Positions 12,107-23,385 of a DNA stretch of 64,000 nucleotides are shown piece by piece. Source of the stretch: Gnetum montanum (lineage: Eukaryota; Streptophyta; Gnetopsida; Gnetales; Gnetaceae); contig MNCI01028378.1 of NCBI GenBank assembly GCA_015680685.1, positions 205,592-269,591 on the forward strand. Direction: 5' to 3'. The position numbers were made by a program, and so were the translations under genes. The stretch's first letter is position 1; each line of letters starts with the position of its first letter. The notes beneath the pieces were generated by a model that worked only from the letters and a program-made list of their open reading frames with translations, did not search any database and was not told the DNA's origin.

Positions 12107-12953
12107 TGATGAAGCATGATTTTCCAGGCTCTGATATTGGATATGTGATATCGTAGCTTGGATAACAATATCGAATAAACGATATTGTGATTCCTGTGTA
12201 GGCCTATAAATACAACATTTGGGTTCACAGGAAAAGGGAGGTTGGTAAGTAGTTGGTAGAGTCTTTTTCTTAGTTTTCAACTAGTTTCAATTTTTTCCCT
12301 AGTGCATGCTCGTAGTGTGATGATTGTAATTGTATGGAACATTTATTCAAGTGTGACGTACTTGGACATGCACATGATTGACAATAAAGATTGAGATTGC
12401 TTCATCATTGTAGCATTCACTTAGCCTTTAATTACTTTAACTATTAATTGTTATTTATTATTTTCTTCATTAGTATTTTTTTATCATCATTTACTATTCC
12501 TTTTGTTAAACATGAAATGAGTATGACTTAATCATGAACATTGAAGTGTAACTACTTGGTAACCTAGTAGTGTATCTAGGAGTGCTTGAGTAATGTATGC
12601 TTGGTAATCATAGAAGTAGTACACAAGGTCCAAGATTCACATGAATGATTAAGGATGGATGCTCATCACACTTAGGCTAGTTTAGATTTCACTTTTTATT
12701 TCCTATTAGCTTAAGTTAAGATTATTTTCCATTGTCTCTAGGAGTAGCATTAGTTAGGATCTCATCATTCACCTCACTCTAGACTAAACCATACATGAAA
12801 AAACAAATACTAGTCCAAGTGGCAAGATAGTGAACTAAAATCAACATGTAACTATCTAGATACCACAACTAGTCCATCTATAGAGTTTGATTGGATCATG
12901 CATACATGCTCGTATTTGTATGGTTGAGTGTAGGGGTACCTTACTACTTATCA
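12107..12953 (+). repeat. 5' LTR of Ath-2
   Basis: Begins TGATGAAGCATG, ends CTTATCA, and aligns with 39441-40298. The U3 has degenerate GATATC sites (about 12131-12190), then TATA in GCCTATAAATACAAC (about 12203-12217). Confidence 0.9.
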
Positions 12954-12975
12954 TTAGTGCCATTACCAGGGATGG
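12954..12975 (+). other. Primer-binding site of Ath-2 (tRNA-Asp type)
   Basis: TTAGTGCCATTACCAGGGAT follows the LTR. It corresponds to the Asp-type PBS of Ath-1 and differs from the tRNA-Asp complement by transitions. Confidence 0.7.
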
Positions 12976-13104
12976 TGCAAGTTATTTAGATTAGTTACAT
13001 CATCCAAGATTTCTGTAATGAAGCTTTGACAATATATCTTTTAGAAAAAAAGTAATTACAAATAAGTCACACACAATTCATAACAATGTCTCTCTCACAA
13101 GACT

Positions 13105-14192
13105 ATGATAACACAACACTTAGTGAGGCAATTCATTGGAGAACCAATGAAATATATGATGATGAAGACAAAGTTTAAAGTACTCAATCTTATGCATGGG
13201 TCTCCTATGTTCATGAACACCCCAACAGTACTCAAGGACTCTTGTCATCCAACTCTGACACCTCTAGTGAGGATGGGACATCCCATAGAATGAGGGGACC
13301 CATAAGGCCTAGGACCTTCTCAATGGTTAATAGGAATTTATCCGAGGATGTTTGGAAGACTTAAAAAAGTCATGATGAGTCTTCCAATTCTTTCTCTTCC
13401 TACACTTCTTCGATGTCAGGTTATGACATTGATGATCATCTCTCAAGGGATCGGTGTTGAAATAAAAATCAAGCCCATAGGCAAGGTTAAGAATGCCAAC
13501 ATGAACAAAGACAACATTGTCCCAACTCACAAATTCATAACCTACCTAGTGACGATGAACCCCTACTAGTCACTAAGAGACTAATGCATATACAAGAGGT
13601 TATTCAATTATCCTATAGGCATCACAAGGAAACTTGTCTACCTAGGCTTGATTTAAATAACTTTCCCAAGTTTTCAGGAGGCTATGATTTAGATCTGCAA
13701 CAACATTTACAAGCCTTCTATGATGTCTGTGCATGGAAAAATATTGATAATGGATGGAAAAAACTTAAGTTATTTCCTATGAAACTTTTTGGCCAAGCAA
13801 AAGTATGGTATAAGTCTTTAAAACCAAAATCAATTCAACATTGGCCGACAATGGTAGAACTCTTCAATGAAATATATCAAACCTATGTAACAGTGTCAGC
13901 CTTGAAGAGACAAATCCAAGAGTGGAAACTAGGGCTACATGAACCCTTGGACATGGCCTTGGAAAGATATTATTCATTGTTAAACAATTGCCCATGTTAT
14001 GGGTTCTCTGAGGAAAGGCTAATGTATCACATCATGGATGGGCTTTGTAATGAAACAGGGGAGACCCTTGGGATGTATGCCCTAGGTCAACTATATGAGC
14101 TACAAACCTACCAATTCCAAGAGCTTATTAAGTGGGTAGCAAAAGAAGAAGGAGAAATAGCTAAATGGGAGATTATTGAAAGCTCTCAATAG
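13105..14192 (+). pseudogene. gag: Ath-2 gag (capsid), largely intact
   Basis: Structural polyprotein. The N-terminal part is broken over 13105-13569. From 13584 to 14192 there is an open run of 202 residues with LDLNNFPKFSGGYDLDLQQH, KVWYKSLKP (the W/F-YxSL motif of retrotransposon capsids), HWPTMVELFNEIY and HEPLDMALERYYSLL. The same blocks with many stops are in Ath-1 at 2210-2700. It ends at TAG, and coding character continues beyond, so the stop is probably a nonsense change. No pol follows. Confidence 0.8.
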
Positions 14193-15430
14193 GAAAAAAA
14201 TCTCAAAATAGCAAAGGTCCATGATCATGAAGAGGAGAAATAAACTCACCTCAAGGAGGTGGAATCATATTTTCCAATACTACAATCACTAGATGAAATT
14301 GAGGCAAGGATCAATAAGATGATGGAATGGGTACATGAAAAATGTGAAGAATATGCCAACATTATTAGAAGTGGAACTATGCCAAATCAAGAAACAAGAT
14401 AGGACACCACGCAACAATTAGAACAAAGGGTTGAAGACAATATGAATAGGAGCTCAACTGTTAATTGTATGAATCAATGTAATGTTTTCCTGTACGATCA
14501 CCTTGAGGGTCAATGTCCCATCTTTTCACATTTACGTAAGCATTGGGGAGGAATGCTACATCTAAATTTCATACAGAAATACCAGGTTCAACCAAAGTGA
14601 TAAAATCCCTAGTCGTGGGGGAGGCCACCACCAAACAAACCATACCCTTCATATGTCTCAACACCAAATGTTTATTATGTCTAACACCATGTTTCTCCAA
14701 CCAGATTAACATCCTCCACTTCACCTCATCGTTATCATTCTCCTTAGCACTATCCACCCATGTCCTCTCCAACAAGATCACCACCTCATGTGCCTTACAC
14801 TTCTTCTCAACCTCAATATTCTTGTCCTTCACCTTCTTCTACATTGCCACTAGTTGTGCTAGAAGGTTTTGCACCACAACACCAACCCACGAACATTACT
14901 TGTGTTGCTACTATTAATAGTAGTGAAGGACCTCCACAATGCCAAAAGTGTCATTTTTTTAGGCATGGCTGTAGAAAGAGACACCACAGTTTAGAAACCA
15001 CTGCATCCTCCAACTCAGCACAAGCCCAACACTATGATGCACCTTCCTTTTCAAAATCAATGCCTCCTATTACTCTATTTAGACCACCAATCAACACTCC
15101 ATCAATCACATGACTCAATGAATATAACCACGTAGGGATACATATCAATCCTTGCATACCATCTTAACGTCACGGGTGCCATAGTGGGTCAACTCCTTAT
15201 CACATGACTACATCTTATAATTTTCCCCACTATAACAACCTTAAATAAGTGTATGCACCCTAATTTGGGTACATTCCAACCACCACATCAAAAGATACCC
15301 AATGGTTTGGATATAATCATACTCCAATATTTCCAACATACCAAGATCCAAATTTTTCATTTATTAATTCTATCCATACTCAAAGGATTAGTTATGGGGG
15401 ATATCCTCCATTCTAACAAGAAGAATTAGT
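14193..15430 (+). pseudogene. Ath-2 gag tail: nucleocapsid-like and Pro/Tyr-rich region
   Basis: Continues gag in pieces. One open run (14760-15113) is rich in Ser, Pro and Gln and contains QCQKCHFFRHGCRKRH, a possible degenerate zinc knuckle. 15240-15420 reads as Tyr/Pro/Phe-rich sequence. Where a protease should follow, the sequence passes straight into the post-pol spacer, so pol has been deleted from this copy. The overlapping ORF at 14543-14917 is in another frame and looks incidental. Confidence 0.5.
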
Positions 15431-16840
15431 AAATGTTTTCCCTTTTTTCTGATTTTACAATTTTTTGTTTTCTAGTTCATCATTTTCAAATTGTTGTTTT
15501 GTCTTTTTGAGGGTAATCTCATTAGTGAATAAAATACTCATGTAACTCATCGATTGAGGTGTTATTCTATGCTATCAAGTCTCAGGTGACTAATTATTTG
15601 AATAGTGAGATCATAACATCCACCCACCCATTCCATTAATAAGATGTTTTACTCTGGGTATGATGATATTCTTGTCATTAATAAAAATTAAAGTAATTTT
15701 ATGCTCATTATGCCTAGAGTGAAAAATGATGGACTAAGAGAAAATGGCCATGGTGTGACATTAAGGGAACTTGTGGATTCTTTTTGGTGAAATTTGTAGG
15801 TGCTATCATGTAACCTGGTTATACTAAGATCCTTGTAGATCTAACAAAAAATGGAAGTAATAGTAATAAAGGCACTCAATAAAGAAACTCAATGCTATTC
15901 TAGGGGTTCCACTAAAAATACATGCACCCATGCCTAAAGGTTGACGGCTTCTCTAGTTCACTATTGGAAAGGACAAAGTGCCAAAGCAACTAGAAGAAAC
16001 AAAAAAAAAAGAATAGAGAGAGAATAAGAGGAAAAAAAAGAGAATGAAGACAAATACAAAGAAAAGATCAAGAAAATGTGCCATAGAGAAATTCAAAATC
16101 ACTCTCCCCTTGGGAAAAACACCAAGTGATCATATGCCTCACTATCATGGTGCTCTTATGGTTGTCTATCATTGGATAAAACAATGTGATGTCATTGATC
16201 AAAAGAATGGACTTTGTCTTGATTTTGGACTGACGGGCTAATGACACATTAATCATGCCCTACACTCAAGATTCACTATGCCTAGGTTCAGTTACCTCCT
16301 ATCTTGATCTCTGCAATCCTTCTACGATTTGTTTCACCTCATTGTCTATGCATTTCTAACTTGTGTTTTGTGTGACATAGAACCCATACCTCATCATGGT
16401 GGTGTTTACATGTGTGTGTTTTGCTACACTAGTGCAGATTACATTTAACCCTTTTAGTGCCTACGAACATTTTAAGGTGTGGTTACGTAAGTGCATGATA
16501 GGTAGGAACCTGCTCTGGGAAGGACCCACTTGCGTAACTTTTGTAATTTGCACTCATTGCACATCATCATCACATCACCTTATATCCTCCAAGTATTGCA
16601 TTGGTACAATAACCTTTTCCTTTATCATCATTTTAAATTACAATGTTCATATGCACCACACCATGATCTTTTTCCTCATACTCTTCATGAATATCATTGT
16701 CAAATTCAACTTCATTACAGTTTTGGTGCCTTTAGGTCTGTTCAACATTACCCTAGATCTTTCAAATTAACCTTAAATCCTTCATTTTTTATCTTGGAAA
16801 TTCAAAAATTCATCAATTTTTCCAAGTACCCTATTTTCAA
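15431..16840 (+). other. Ath-2 spacer equivalent to the post-pol region
   Basis: No convincing coding sequence. It aligns with 59400-60760 of Ath-6 (shared CTTGTAGATCTAACAAAAAA-type segments at 15832 and 59760, and ATTAATAAGATG-like segments), and with the reversed 54300-55850 region of Ath-3b. ORFs at 16044-16241, 16396-16770 and 16530-16901 are not conserved in the other copies. Confidence 0.5.
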
Positions 16841-16847
16841 AGGGACA

Positions 16848-16938
16848 CGATATCAGGTACCTGATATCGGGTCCAACATGATATCGAGTCTATGCTATTA
16901 GGTACACAAAATTGTGTCTATAAAAACTATATATATGG
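16848..16938 (+). promoter_or_regulatory. LTR-like internal promoter upstream of the env-like ORF (Ath-2)
   Basis: 16848-16869 is a perfect 22-bp palindrome made of CGATATCAGGT and its inverted copy. It is followed by a further GATATCG (about 16881) and a TATA-rich block (CTATAAAAACTATATATATG, 16918-16937). The same 22 bp with one base changed occurs in the U3 of this element's own 3' LTR at 39479-39500, again upstream of a TATA box. The block stands about 490 bp before the env-like ATG. Promoter function is inferred, not shown. Confidence 0.6.
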
Positions 16939-17094
16939 AGCCCCCCTATGCACGTCAATGTCATTTTTCACTATTTATGCAAGGGGAGTTGTTGAAATTT
17001 TCTAGCTTGCACACCTATCATTCCAACATCAATAACTTGCTCATTAATGCTTTGATTCTCATTTTGATCAAACTTGCTTAAACTCGGAGTGTTT

Positions 17095-17113
17095 GACTTA
17101 GTTGTGGGGGAAA
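17095..17113 (+). other. Internal polypurine-tract-like motif before env-like ORF (Ath-2)
   Basis: GACTTAGTTGTGGGGGAAA, almost identical to the real PPT at 39425-39440. It lies about 157 bp after the internal TATA block; Ath-6 has the same arrangement (about 160 bp). Confidence 0.6.
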
Positions 17114-17429
17114 GGTATGCTTCAAGTTGCATGTAGTTTTTTCAAAATTCATCATTATTTGAAGGATATTATCAAGGGTAAGTGACTTTTAAAATCCTAA
17201 AAACATTTGCCAAATTAATTTTATTTCTTCACCCAAACCATGAAAATTATTTTTTGGAGTCACCTAATCAAAACTAGGCCCAATATCAAAAATTTTAGGG
17301 GGGTTTTCATGAAAATTTCTAGCTTTACAATTACACTAAGCAAGAAATGAATCTATTAAGGGAAAATAGTAAGGTGTTCATCTAATTTTGTAAATAACCT
17401 TACTAATAATTGGTCTTGTGTGATTGCAA

Positions 17430-18047
17430 ATGGTCCCTAAAAGAGGACAGTAAGGAGGACCCTCTTAGGGTGCATCCAAACAACCAAGGAGAGGCAAAGG
17501 CCAAGAACTTTCTAAAGAATATGAAGAGTAGAAGGCACAATCATTCAGCTTCCATCAAGAACCTCTTGTTACTGTGCAATTAGGACATGAAAAAGGTAGA
17601 GATGATAGGGAAACTAAATAGGGACAACATCTCACATTGTCTCTAGAATGTGTTCAAGCAATTTGTGAAGGTTCACATCAGTAGCTATTATTGTGGAACT
17701 CAATTTTGGACCTTTCACTAAATTTTCCCCTAAGGCAGTCAAAAACCAACTTAAAGGATCTCCATTGTGGCCTATTCTCTTTGAGAGTGGTGATTGGTAC
17801 CTGGAGGAGACGTACCAATTTTTGCACAACAAGGAGGAAGGCAGCACCATTGATATTGATGGGATTTCGATTGATTTCTCTGCCAAGGCCATTTTAGAAG
17901 TGTTGAATCTTTCGAACATAGGGCCCAAAGTTGCTTGCCTATCCACTCACTCTGATGTAAATGCATGAAAAATATCATTAAAAAGGATGTATGACAAGGA
18001 GGATAAAGTATATGGAGAGCTCACACTTGAAGAGAGGATCTACTTCA
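17430..18047 (+). pseudogene. Ath-2 env-like ORF, N-terminal part
   Basis: The third ORF of Athila-like elements, often called env-like; its function is unknown. Starts at ATG 17430 right after GATTGCAA, which in Ath-1 is GATTGCAG, a 3' splice site. The conserved core is at 17693-17968: FGPFTKFSPKAVKNQLKGSP, then LWPILFESGDWYLEE and GISIDFSAKAILEVLNLS. The same core is in Ath-3b (minus, about 53510-53390) and Ath-6 (61683-61790). A frame change lies near 17690 and stops are scattered. Tat-1 inserted at 18047 and the ORF resumes at 37030. Confidence 0.7.
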
Positions 18048-19245
18048 TGTACCGTCTGAAATCATCGGTCTCTGGCTAGAAGGAAATAGAGGCTGTGGGA
18101 TCACAGGACTCGCATAGAAGACCTTACCTTTACCTAAGGGTGGGCTGGAATGAACGAAGGTAGAGTACCTTGAGTGGTCTGCACGTGGATCAGACAAGGA
18201 TTTCCCCGAATGTACATCGAAGTGCTATACACTGGGTTATACGTAAACAGTGTAGCGGGCGTAAACAAAGCGTAAACAGTGTAACCAATGCAAACAGAGC
18301 GTAAACATAAATAGGCGCAAACAGAATACGTACAAAAATTAATGCAAATTGTAAATGATTTTGGAAAGAAAATGTAACAATGGCATTACAGAATGAAAGG
18401 ACAATGCACCGGTCAAACGTAGTTGTGAGTGGAACATAAGGTGCATGAAAGCCCCGATGGGTGCAGGGATGATTGCAGCTGGTTCACACTGTAAGCACAG
18501 CGTAGAGGCTATATGCTCAGCGTATAGGGTTGTCCAGCATAAAAGGTTTTATGTTCTGGTTCTCAGCATCTCTATTCTCTGGTGTGCTTTGGGAATTTTC
18601 CAACCATCCAGGATTTCGTGAAAAATTGGGGTTTTATACAGGTTTTGACAGCAGACTCGGGTTGGGCGACACGTGGCGCATTGATCGGGTGCAAAGGTGT
18701 AAAATTTACAAGTGTACAATATGTTACATTTGCTAGGCGTATACATTGTCTGCTGCGAGCGTAGACTGTGGGCGTATACGCTGAGGTGTAGACACTGATG
18801 TGCTGAGCGTATGCAGACTTGGGCGTAGATGTCATGGACGTTGGCGTATACGTTGGGCGTATACGCAGATGGATGCTGGGCATATACGCTGGTGGATGCT
18901 GGGCGTATACGCTGATGGTTGCTGCCTTGTGCCAAATCTCGCTCTATAGAGCTGTTTTTATGCCGTCTTTGGAGGTTTCATGCCGGGCGTATGCATCTGT
19001 TGTACTTGCTGAGCGTACATGTGAGGTGTGTACGCTGGGCATGTACGTTGGACGTCTACGCTAGGCATATATGCTGGGAATGTACACTTGGGCGTATACA
19101 CTGGAACTACATACTTAGTGAAAATTAAGCATCAGATCTCCGAAGTTGCCATGTTTGACACCAAATGTAGCTGTGGTCGTCTGGGGGTCCCAGGGACCCG
19201 CTTGGTGTTGGACAAGTACTAAGCTCAAAATTTTGTGGTGTTTCA
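18048..19245 (-). repeat. 3' LTR of Tat-1
   Basis: Runs from TGTACCGTCTGAAATC to TTGTGGTGTTTCA on the plus strand; it aligns with 35810-37029. On the minus strand a TATA box (TGTATAAAACC) lies at about 18630-18641. Upstream of it, at 18720-19110, is an array of GCGTATACGCTG-like units, which places the array in U3. Further GCGTAAAC-type units lie at 18240-18320. ORFs in this LTR (for example 18549-18935) only read through the repeats. Confidence 0.92.
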
Positions 19246-19262
19246 TTGGCCCCTCTTTATTG
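19246..19262 (-). other. Polypurine tract of Tat-1
   Basis: On the minus strand AATAAAGAGGGGCCAA directly precedes the 3' LTR, the expected priming site for plus-strand synthesis. Confidence 0.75.
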
Positions 19263-20290
19263 ACGTTTGGAGGAATTGACCTGAGAAGTGTCGAAAAAGA
19301 AGTGCAAAACACCATAAGCAACTTGATAGAGACTTTTTCCGTTGCCACTTGACTAGACGTCATCGTACCGTGTTCAATAGTACATAGGATTGGGCAAGTG
19401 AAATTTGTAGCTGGTAGGAGAACGGGGATTGTGGGGACTAGTAATTGCCCAAGGGATTGTGCTTGGGGAAAAGGGGATGCTCTAGTGTGTGTGTCATGCT
19501 GATCCTTGTCAATAGCCATTATTTAGCAGACTTGGAATCCAGACATGTAATGTGTGTCCTTTGGCAAAACAAGCCTCTTGGGTAATGTTCAAGAGAACTT
19601 GCTGGAAAGACCACAGCCACGGGAGGATGTGTTACATTCTTTGGAGGAACAGGGCCCATGTTTAATTCTTAGGGGGAAGCCTATTGGCAGAGAGCTAAAG
19701 CTATGCAACTAGATGTTTTTTGATTATTTTTGACATGAGTACTTGGTTTTAAGATGACTGCCTTCCTACCTGGGGCTTGTATGGGAAGTGCCAAGGGTCT
19801 TGCATTTTTTTTTGAGAAACTTTACTTTGATTCTGTACTCATGCGCAAGTGCTATGTTGTGTGTTGCAACGGCTTCAAAGTGTTACAGTATGCAACAGCG
19901 TGCTCAAAGTTTTGGATGTACTGGGTGTATCGAAGGTGTGACTGAGTAAACTGTGTCAGGGAATAGATAGAGAGTGTATCGGGAAATGGGGATGTACTAG
20001 CGAATGGTTTGATTCAGTCTTGCCATGCATGCTATGAAAATTGTCCCATCTTGCTGCTTATGATGAAATGCATTCTTGTGCGAAAACCTCTGGGTGTCAT
20101 CCTGCAAACATAACTCCAAGGAAACAAGAAAACCATGAGTGAATAGGTGAGCTTAGACTTACACAGTTACAAAGACATTGGAGGTAATTTCAGGCACTGT
20201 ATATGAGTAGCAGCGACATTGGTGGGATTGTCTGATGGCGAGTGATGTAGTGGTTCTGATGAAGTTTGAATATGGCGGCGGATTGAGGAA
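19263..20290 (-). other. Tat-1 spacer between integrase and 3' LTR
   Basis: About 1 kb with no recognised product. The only long frame is minus 19115-19519, which crosses into the LTR and has no family resemblance that I can see. I see no tRNA or ncRNA gene. Confidence 0.5.
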
Positions 20291-20690
20291 CCAGAGATGA
20301 ACTTGCCGGTTTATAGTCTTGGCAGACTATCATGGATTAGTTTTATGTCATAACCCATTGGACGTTGCCCGTTTGGCGTCGTGGTGGACGTTGCAGTGCC
20401 AGTTTCTAGTCTTAGCGGACCATGAAGAGGCAAACTAGTTTATAGTCTTAGCGGACTCTAGTGAATGCAACGGTGGTAGTTTACTATCATGTGTGATGGG
20501 TTCTAATTTATCGTCATTGCGGACACTGTGTGGTATCAGTTTATCGTCATGATTCCAGGACGAGCTGTGGTATCAGTTTAAAATCATGACTCTAGGACTT
20601 GTCTGTGGTATCAGTTTAAAGTCGTGACTCCAAGACTTGTCTGTGGTATCAGTTTAAAGTCATGACTCCAGGACTTGCATGTACCTGAGC
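20291..20690 (-). repeat. AGTTTAAAGTC tandem repeats after integrase (Tat-1)
   Basis: Plus-strand units GTGGTATCAGTTTAAAGTC plus CATGACTCCAGGACTTG recur about every 42 bp at 20555-20680. Looser units (CCAGTTTCTAGTCTTAGCGG, GTTTATAGTCTTAGCGGAC) extend back to about 20300. The shared core is AGTTTA-(A)-(A)GTC-(A/G)T followed by CGGAC or CAGGAC. The same core is iterated at 25405-25620 and 30790-31060. Confidence 0.75.
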
Positions 20691-20696
20691 TTGTAC

Positions 20697-22114
20697 TCAA
20701 ATGTAGAATGGTTTTAGGAACAAGTGATTGTTTGGATTGGCAAGCTCATTCCCTTCCATATCAGCGAGCTTAAATGATCCGTTGTCGAATGCTTTAATGA
20801 CCAAGTAAGACCCTTCCCAGTTGGCTGAGAATTTGTCTGAGTGTTCTCGAATTGCCTTAAGTATAAGGTCACCTTCTTTGATAGGGCGCTTATGGGTGTC
20901 GTGCCGATGTCGTTGCTGTTGTTGTTTTTGATACCATTCGATTTGATCGAGGGCACGTATGCGTTCTTCCTCTACCGAGTCCAGGTCAATGATGCGTAAA
21001 TCATTGTTTTGCCCGTCGTCGAGGAGTTTGGAAAGTATGATCCTTAGAGATGGTACCTGTAATTCCAAAGGTAAAACAACTTCTGAACCATAAATAAGAC
21101 TATATGGTGTTTTACCTGTTGAAGTTCGATGTGTAGTACGGTATGCCCACAATGCGTATATCAATTGTTCGTGCCATCTTCGCTTGCTTTGGGTGAGCAT
21201 CTTTTTGAGTATTGTAATAATCGTTTGTTCGTCGCCTCTGCTTGCCCATTGCTCTGAGGATAGTAAGGGGATGAAAATGAGTGTTTGATCCCTAGACTTT
21301 CACAAAAGGTTTTGGTCTTGGTGCTGCTAAATTGTGGTCCATTGTCAGTGATGATTGTCATGGGAATGCCAAAGAGGGTTACAATGTTTTCGAGAATGAA
21401 ATTGCATACATGTTTAGATGTAGTTTTTCGAAGGGGAGCAGCTTCTACCCACTTCATAAAATATTTGGTTGCAGTTATGATGAAGCTATGCCCTGTAGAA
21501 GATGGAGGTGTTATCATGCCAATAAGGTCCAATCCCCACTTTTGAAAGGGCCACGTGATTTGCGTTGTATGCAACTCATTTGGTGGGTCATGTATTAGAT
21601 TGCTATGTTTTTGACAAGTACTACATGTTTTGGCCTTGGAGAGACATTCGTATTCCATGTGTGGCCAATAGTAGCCTAACCGTCTTATCTTTGTTGCCAT
21701 GTCTTTTGGCGCTATGTGTCCTCCGCATAGTCCGTCGTGTACTTGTTCGACAATGGTTTGGGCATTGATACTATTGACGCATGTTAGCAATATACCTTCA
21801 TAGGATCTATGACATAACGTGTCCCCTACTAGGGTATACTGCTTAGAACGTTTTCGTACTGCATCCTTTTGTGCATTTGTTAGATGTCGTGGTGTTTCGC
21901 CGCGTAGAAGGTATTCTTTTATGTCATCATACCATTCTATGGCATGTGTTGTAGTAACAGATGCGATCGGCAGCGCATCAAGAGTATCGGTTATTGGTTC
22001 GGCACAACTAGTTATGGAGCTTGGCAACGTGTGGAACATGTCAGGCGATACATTTAATGCTAAGGTGGCTAGTGCGTCTGCGATGGTATTGTCATTTCTA
22101 GAGATGTTTTGCAC
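20697..22114 (-). pseudogene. Tat-1 integrase, one frameshift, catalytic residues present
   Basis: DDE integrase for inserting the cDNA. The N-terminal half is 22114-21161 (317 residues). It holds an HHCC zinc module (HDGLCGGHIAPKDM then CSTCQKH). The catalytic core follows: GLDLIG with the first Asp, TDNGPQF with the second, and SNGQAEATN with the Glu. A frame change near 21165-21200 leads into the C-terminal part (21200-20697), which has YALWAYRTTHRTSTGKTPY, LIYGSEVVLPLE and a GPY/F-like WEGSYLVIKAF module. It ends at a normal stop. All three acidic residues survive, unlike Ath-1. The RNase H C-terminus (RNDNTIADALATLA) is fused upstream at 22110-22060. Confidence 0.92.
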
Positions 22115-22600
22115 ATCAATGTTTTCGAATCGCCTCGTTAGGTGTTTTGCTAGGTCGCAGTATGGTTGTAAATGTTGGGCTTTACATGTATAGACATTTG
22201 TGACCTGGTTTATGACTAGCTATGAGTCTCCTCTGACCATAAGCTGTGTGACGTCTAAAGCCAATGCTACTGCAAGACCTCTAAGGAGGCCTTCGTACTC
22301 TGCTATGTTGTTTGTACAATGAAAGTTGAAATGATAAGCAAAGGGTCGGATCTCCCCGGAGGGATAGGTGATGACAACGGCTGCACTTCCCCTGTCAAGA
22401 GGTGGATGCTCCATCAAAGTTTAGAATGGCATCATAGTCGTTGGGCACTATGTCTATTGTGCTTATATCCTCATCGGGGAATTTTGGTTCTATTGTCGCT
22501 TGATCGCGTGTTGGTGACGTGGCCATTTGACTTGCTATGGCTTGACCTTTAACTGATGATTGCACTATGTAGTGTAGGTCAAATTCAGCTATCATGGCTT
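22060..22600 (-). pseudogene. Tat-1 second (archaeal-type) RNase H
   Basis: An extra RNase H between the first RNase H and integrase, the hallmark of the Tat/Ogre group. The order is AILNFDGAS (first Asp, about 22420), TYPSGEIRPFAYHF, NNIAEYEGLLRGLAVAL (Glu), LMVRGDS (Asp, about 22222) and NTIADALATLA (last Asp, about 22075). A frame change falls near 22405 and one stop near 22218. All four expected acidic residues are visible. Confidence 0.85.
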
Positions 22601-22990
22601 TCTAGCAGGCTATTCGACTCATTTTATAAATGTTTCCTATGATGGCCCTGAGCACATTATCTTTACAAATTATGTTAACTTGGTTACGGAAGAGGTAATG
22701 TCGTCATTTTCTCAAAGAAAATACCAAAGCTAAATAGGACCTCTCCACGTCGTTATACTTTTTCTCGTAGGCAACTAATGCATGGCTTAAGTAATACACA
22801 GGGGCTTCGGTTCTGTCATCTTGTTTCTGGCAAAGCATAGACGCGATTGACGAATCTGAAGTAGCAAGGTAGATGTAAAATGGTTTATCATTTTGAGGTC
22901 GATAAACCGTGGGTAATCAGGCAAGTGCCATTCTAATATTATTGAATGCTTCTTGACACTACGAAGTCCATTCAAAATGGACGTTCTTGC
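22600..22990 (-). pseudogene. Tat-1 first RNase H domain
   Basis: Follows RT. Readable blocks on the minus strand are KPFYIYLATSDSSIASMLCQ, APVYYLSHAL and the YEKKYNDVERSYLALVFSLR block, then YLFRNQVNIICKDN. Several catalytic positions of this domain appear replaced (for example ATSD for the usual TDAS), as is common in Tat elements where the second RNase H takes over. Confidence 0.75.
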
Positions 22991-23385
22991 GTAACAGGTG
23001 GTTCATTGGTTTTAGTTTGTCTGTCAATTTTTCTATGAAGCGCCTGATAAACTATAATCTACCTTGTAGACCTCGAAGTTCGGTAAGGTTGCCTGGTGGT
23101 TTCAGGTTTGTTATGGCCTTAACCTTATTGGGGTCTACTCGTATCCCTGCTTCTGAGGCTATGAATCCAAGCATTTTGCCTGTCTTGACGCCGAAGACAC
23201 ATTTTTTCCGATTGAGTCTCAATTCATACTTTAAATAACATTTTAATACCAGGTCAANCGAATGAGTCTCAATTCATACTTTAAATAACATTTTAATACC
23301 AGGTCAAGGTCTTGTATATGTTGTTTCGATGTTTTTGACTTAACCACAATGTCGTCTACATAGTCGTTGAGCGAGTGTAACATGT
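22990..23385 (-). pseudogene. Tat-1 reverse transcriptase, C-terminal half with YVDD motif
   Basis: Continues the RT after the solo LTR. Begins LHSLNDYVDDIVVKSK (about 23380-23335), with the YVDD metal-binding motif intact. KKCVFGVKTGKMLGF follows. The single N at 23258 is flanked by a repeated 45-bp stretch that breaks the frame artificially. Downstream LRGLQGRLXFIRRFI (about 23090-23030) is the usual RT thumb block. Confidence 0.85.
23258..23258. other. Ambiguous base with flanking 45-bp duplication
   Basis: The sequence ending at 23257 (from TGAGTCTCAATTC) is repeated immediately after the N. This looks like an unmerged contig overlap. Removing one copy restores the RT frame. Confidence 0.8.

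Noticed and set aside
18549-18935. Open frames of 60-134 codons in the Tat-1 LTRs (also 36101-36733)
   Set aside because: They read through the GCGTA array in several frames at once, giving repetitive Tyr/Thr/Ala/Arg text, and differ between the two LTRs. They are a by-product of the repeat.
19115-19519. 134-codon minus ORF at the Tat-1 3' end as a possible accessory gene
   Set aside because: It runs across the PPT into the LTR, has no recognisable motif, and would not be conserved as a unit in the element's replication cycle.
21285-22193. Plus-strand ORFs opposite Tat-1 integrase
   Set aside because: Antisense shadows of a well supported integrase.
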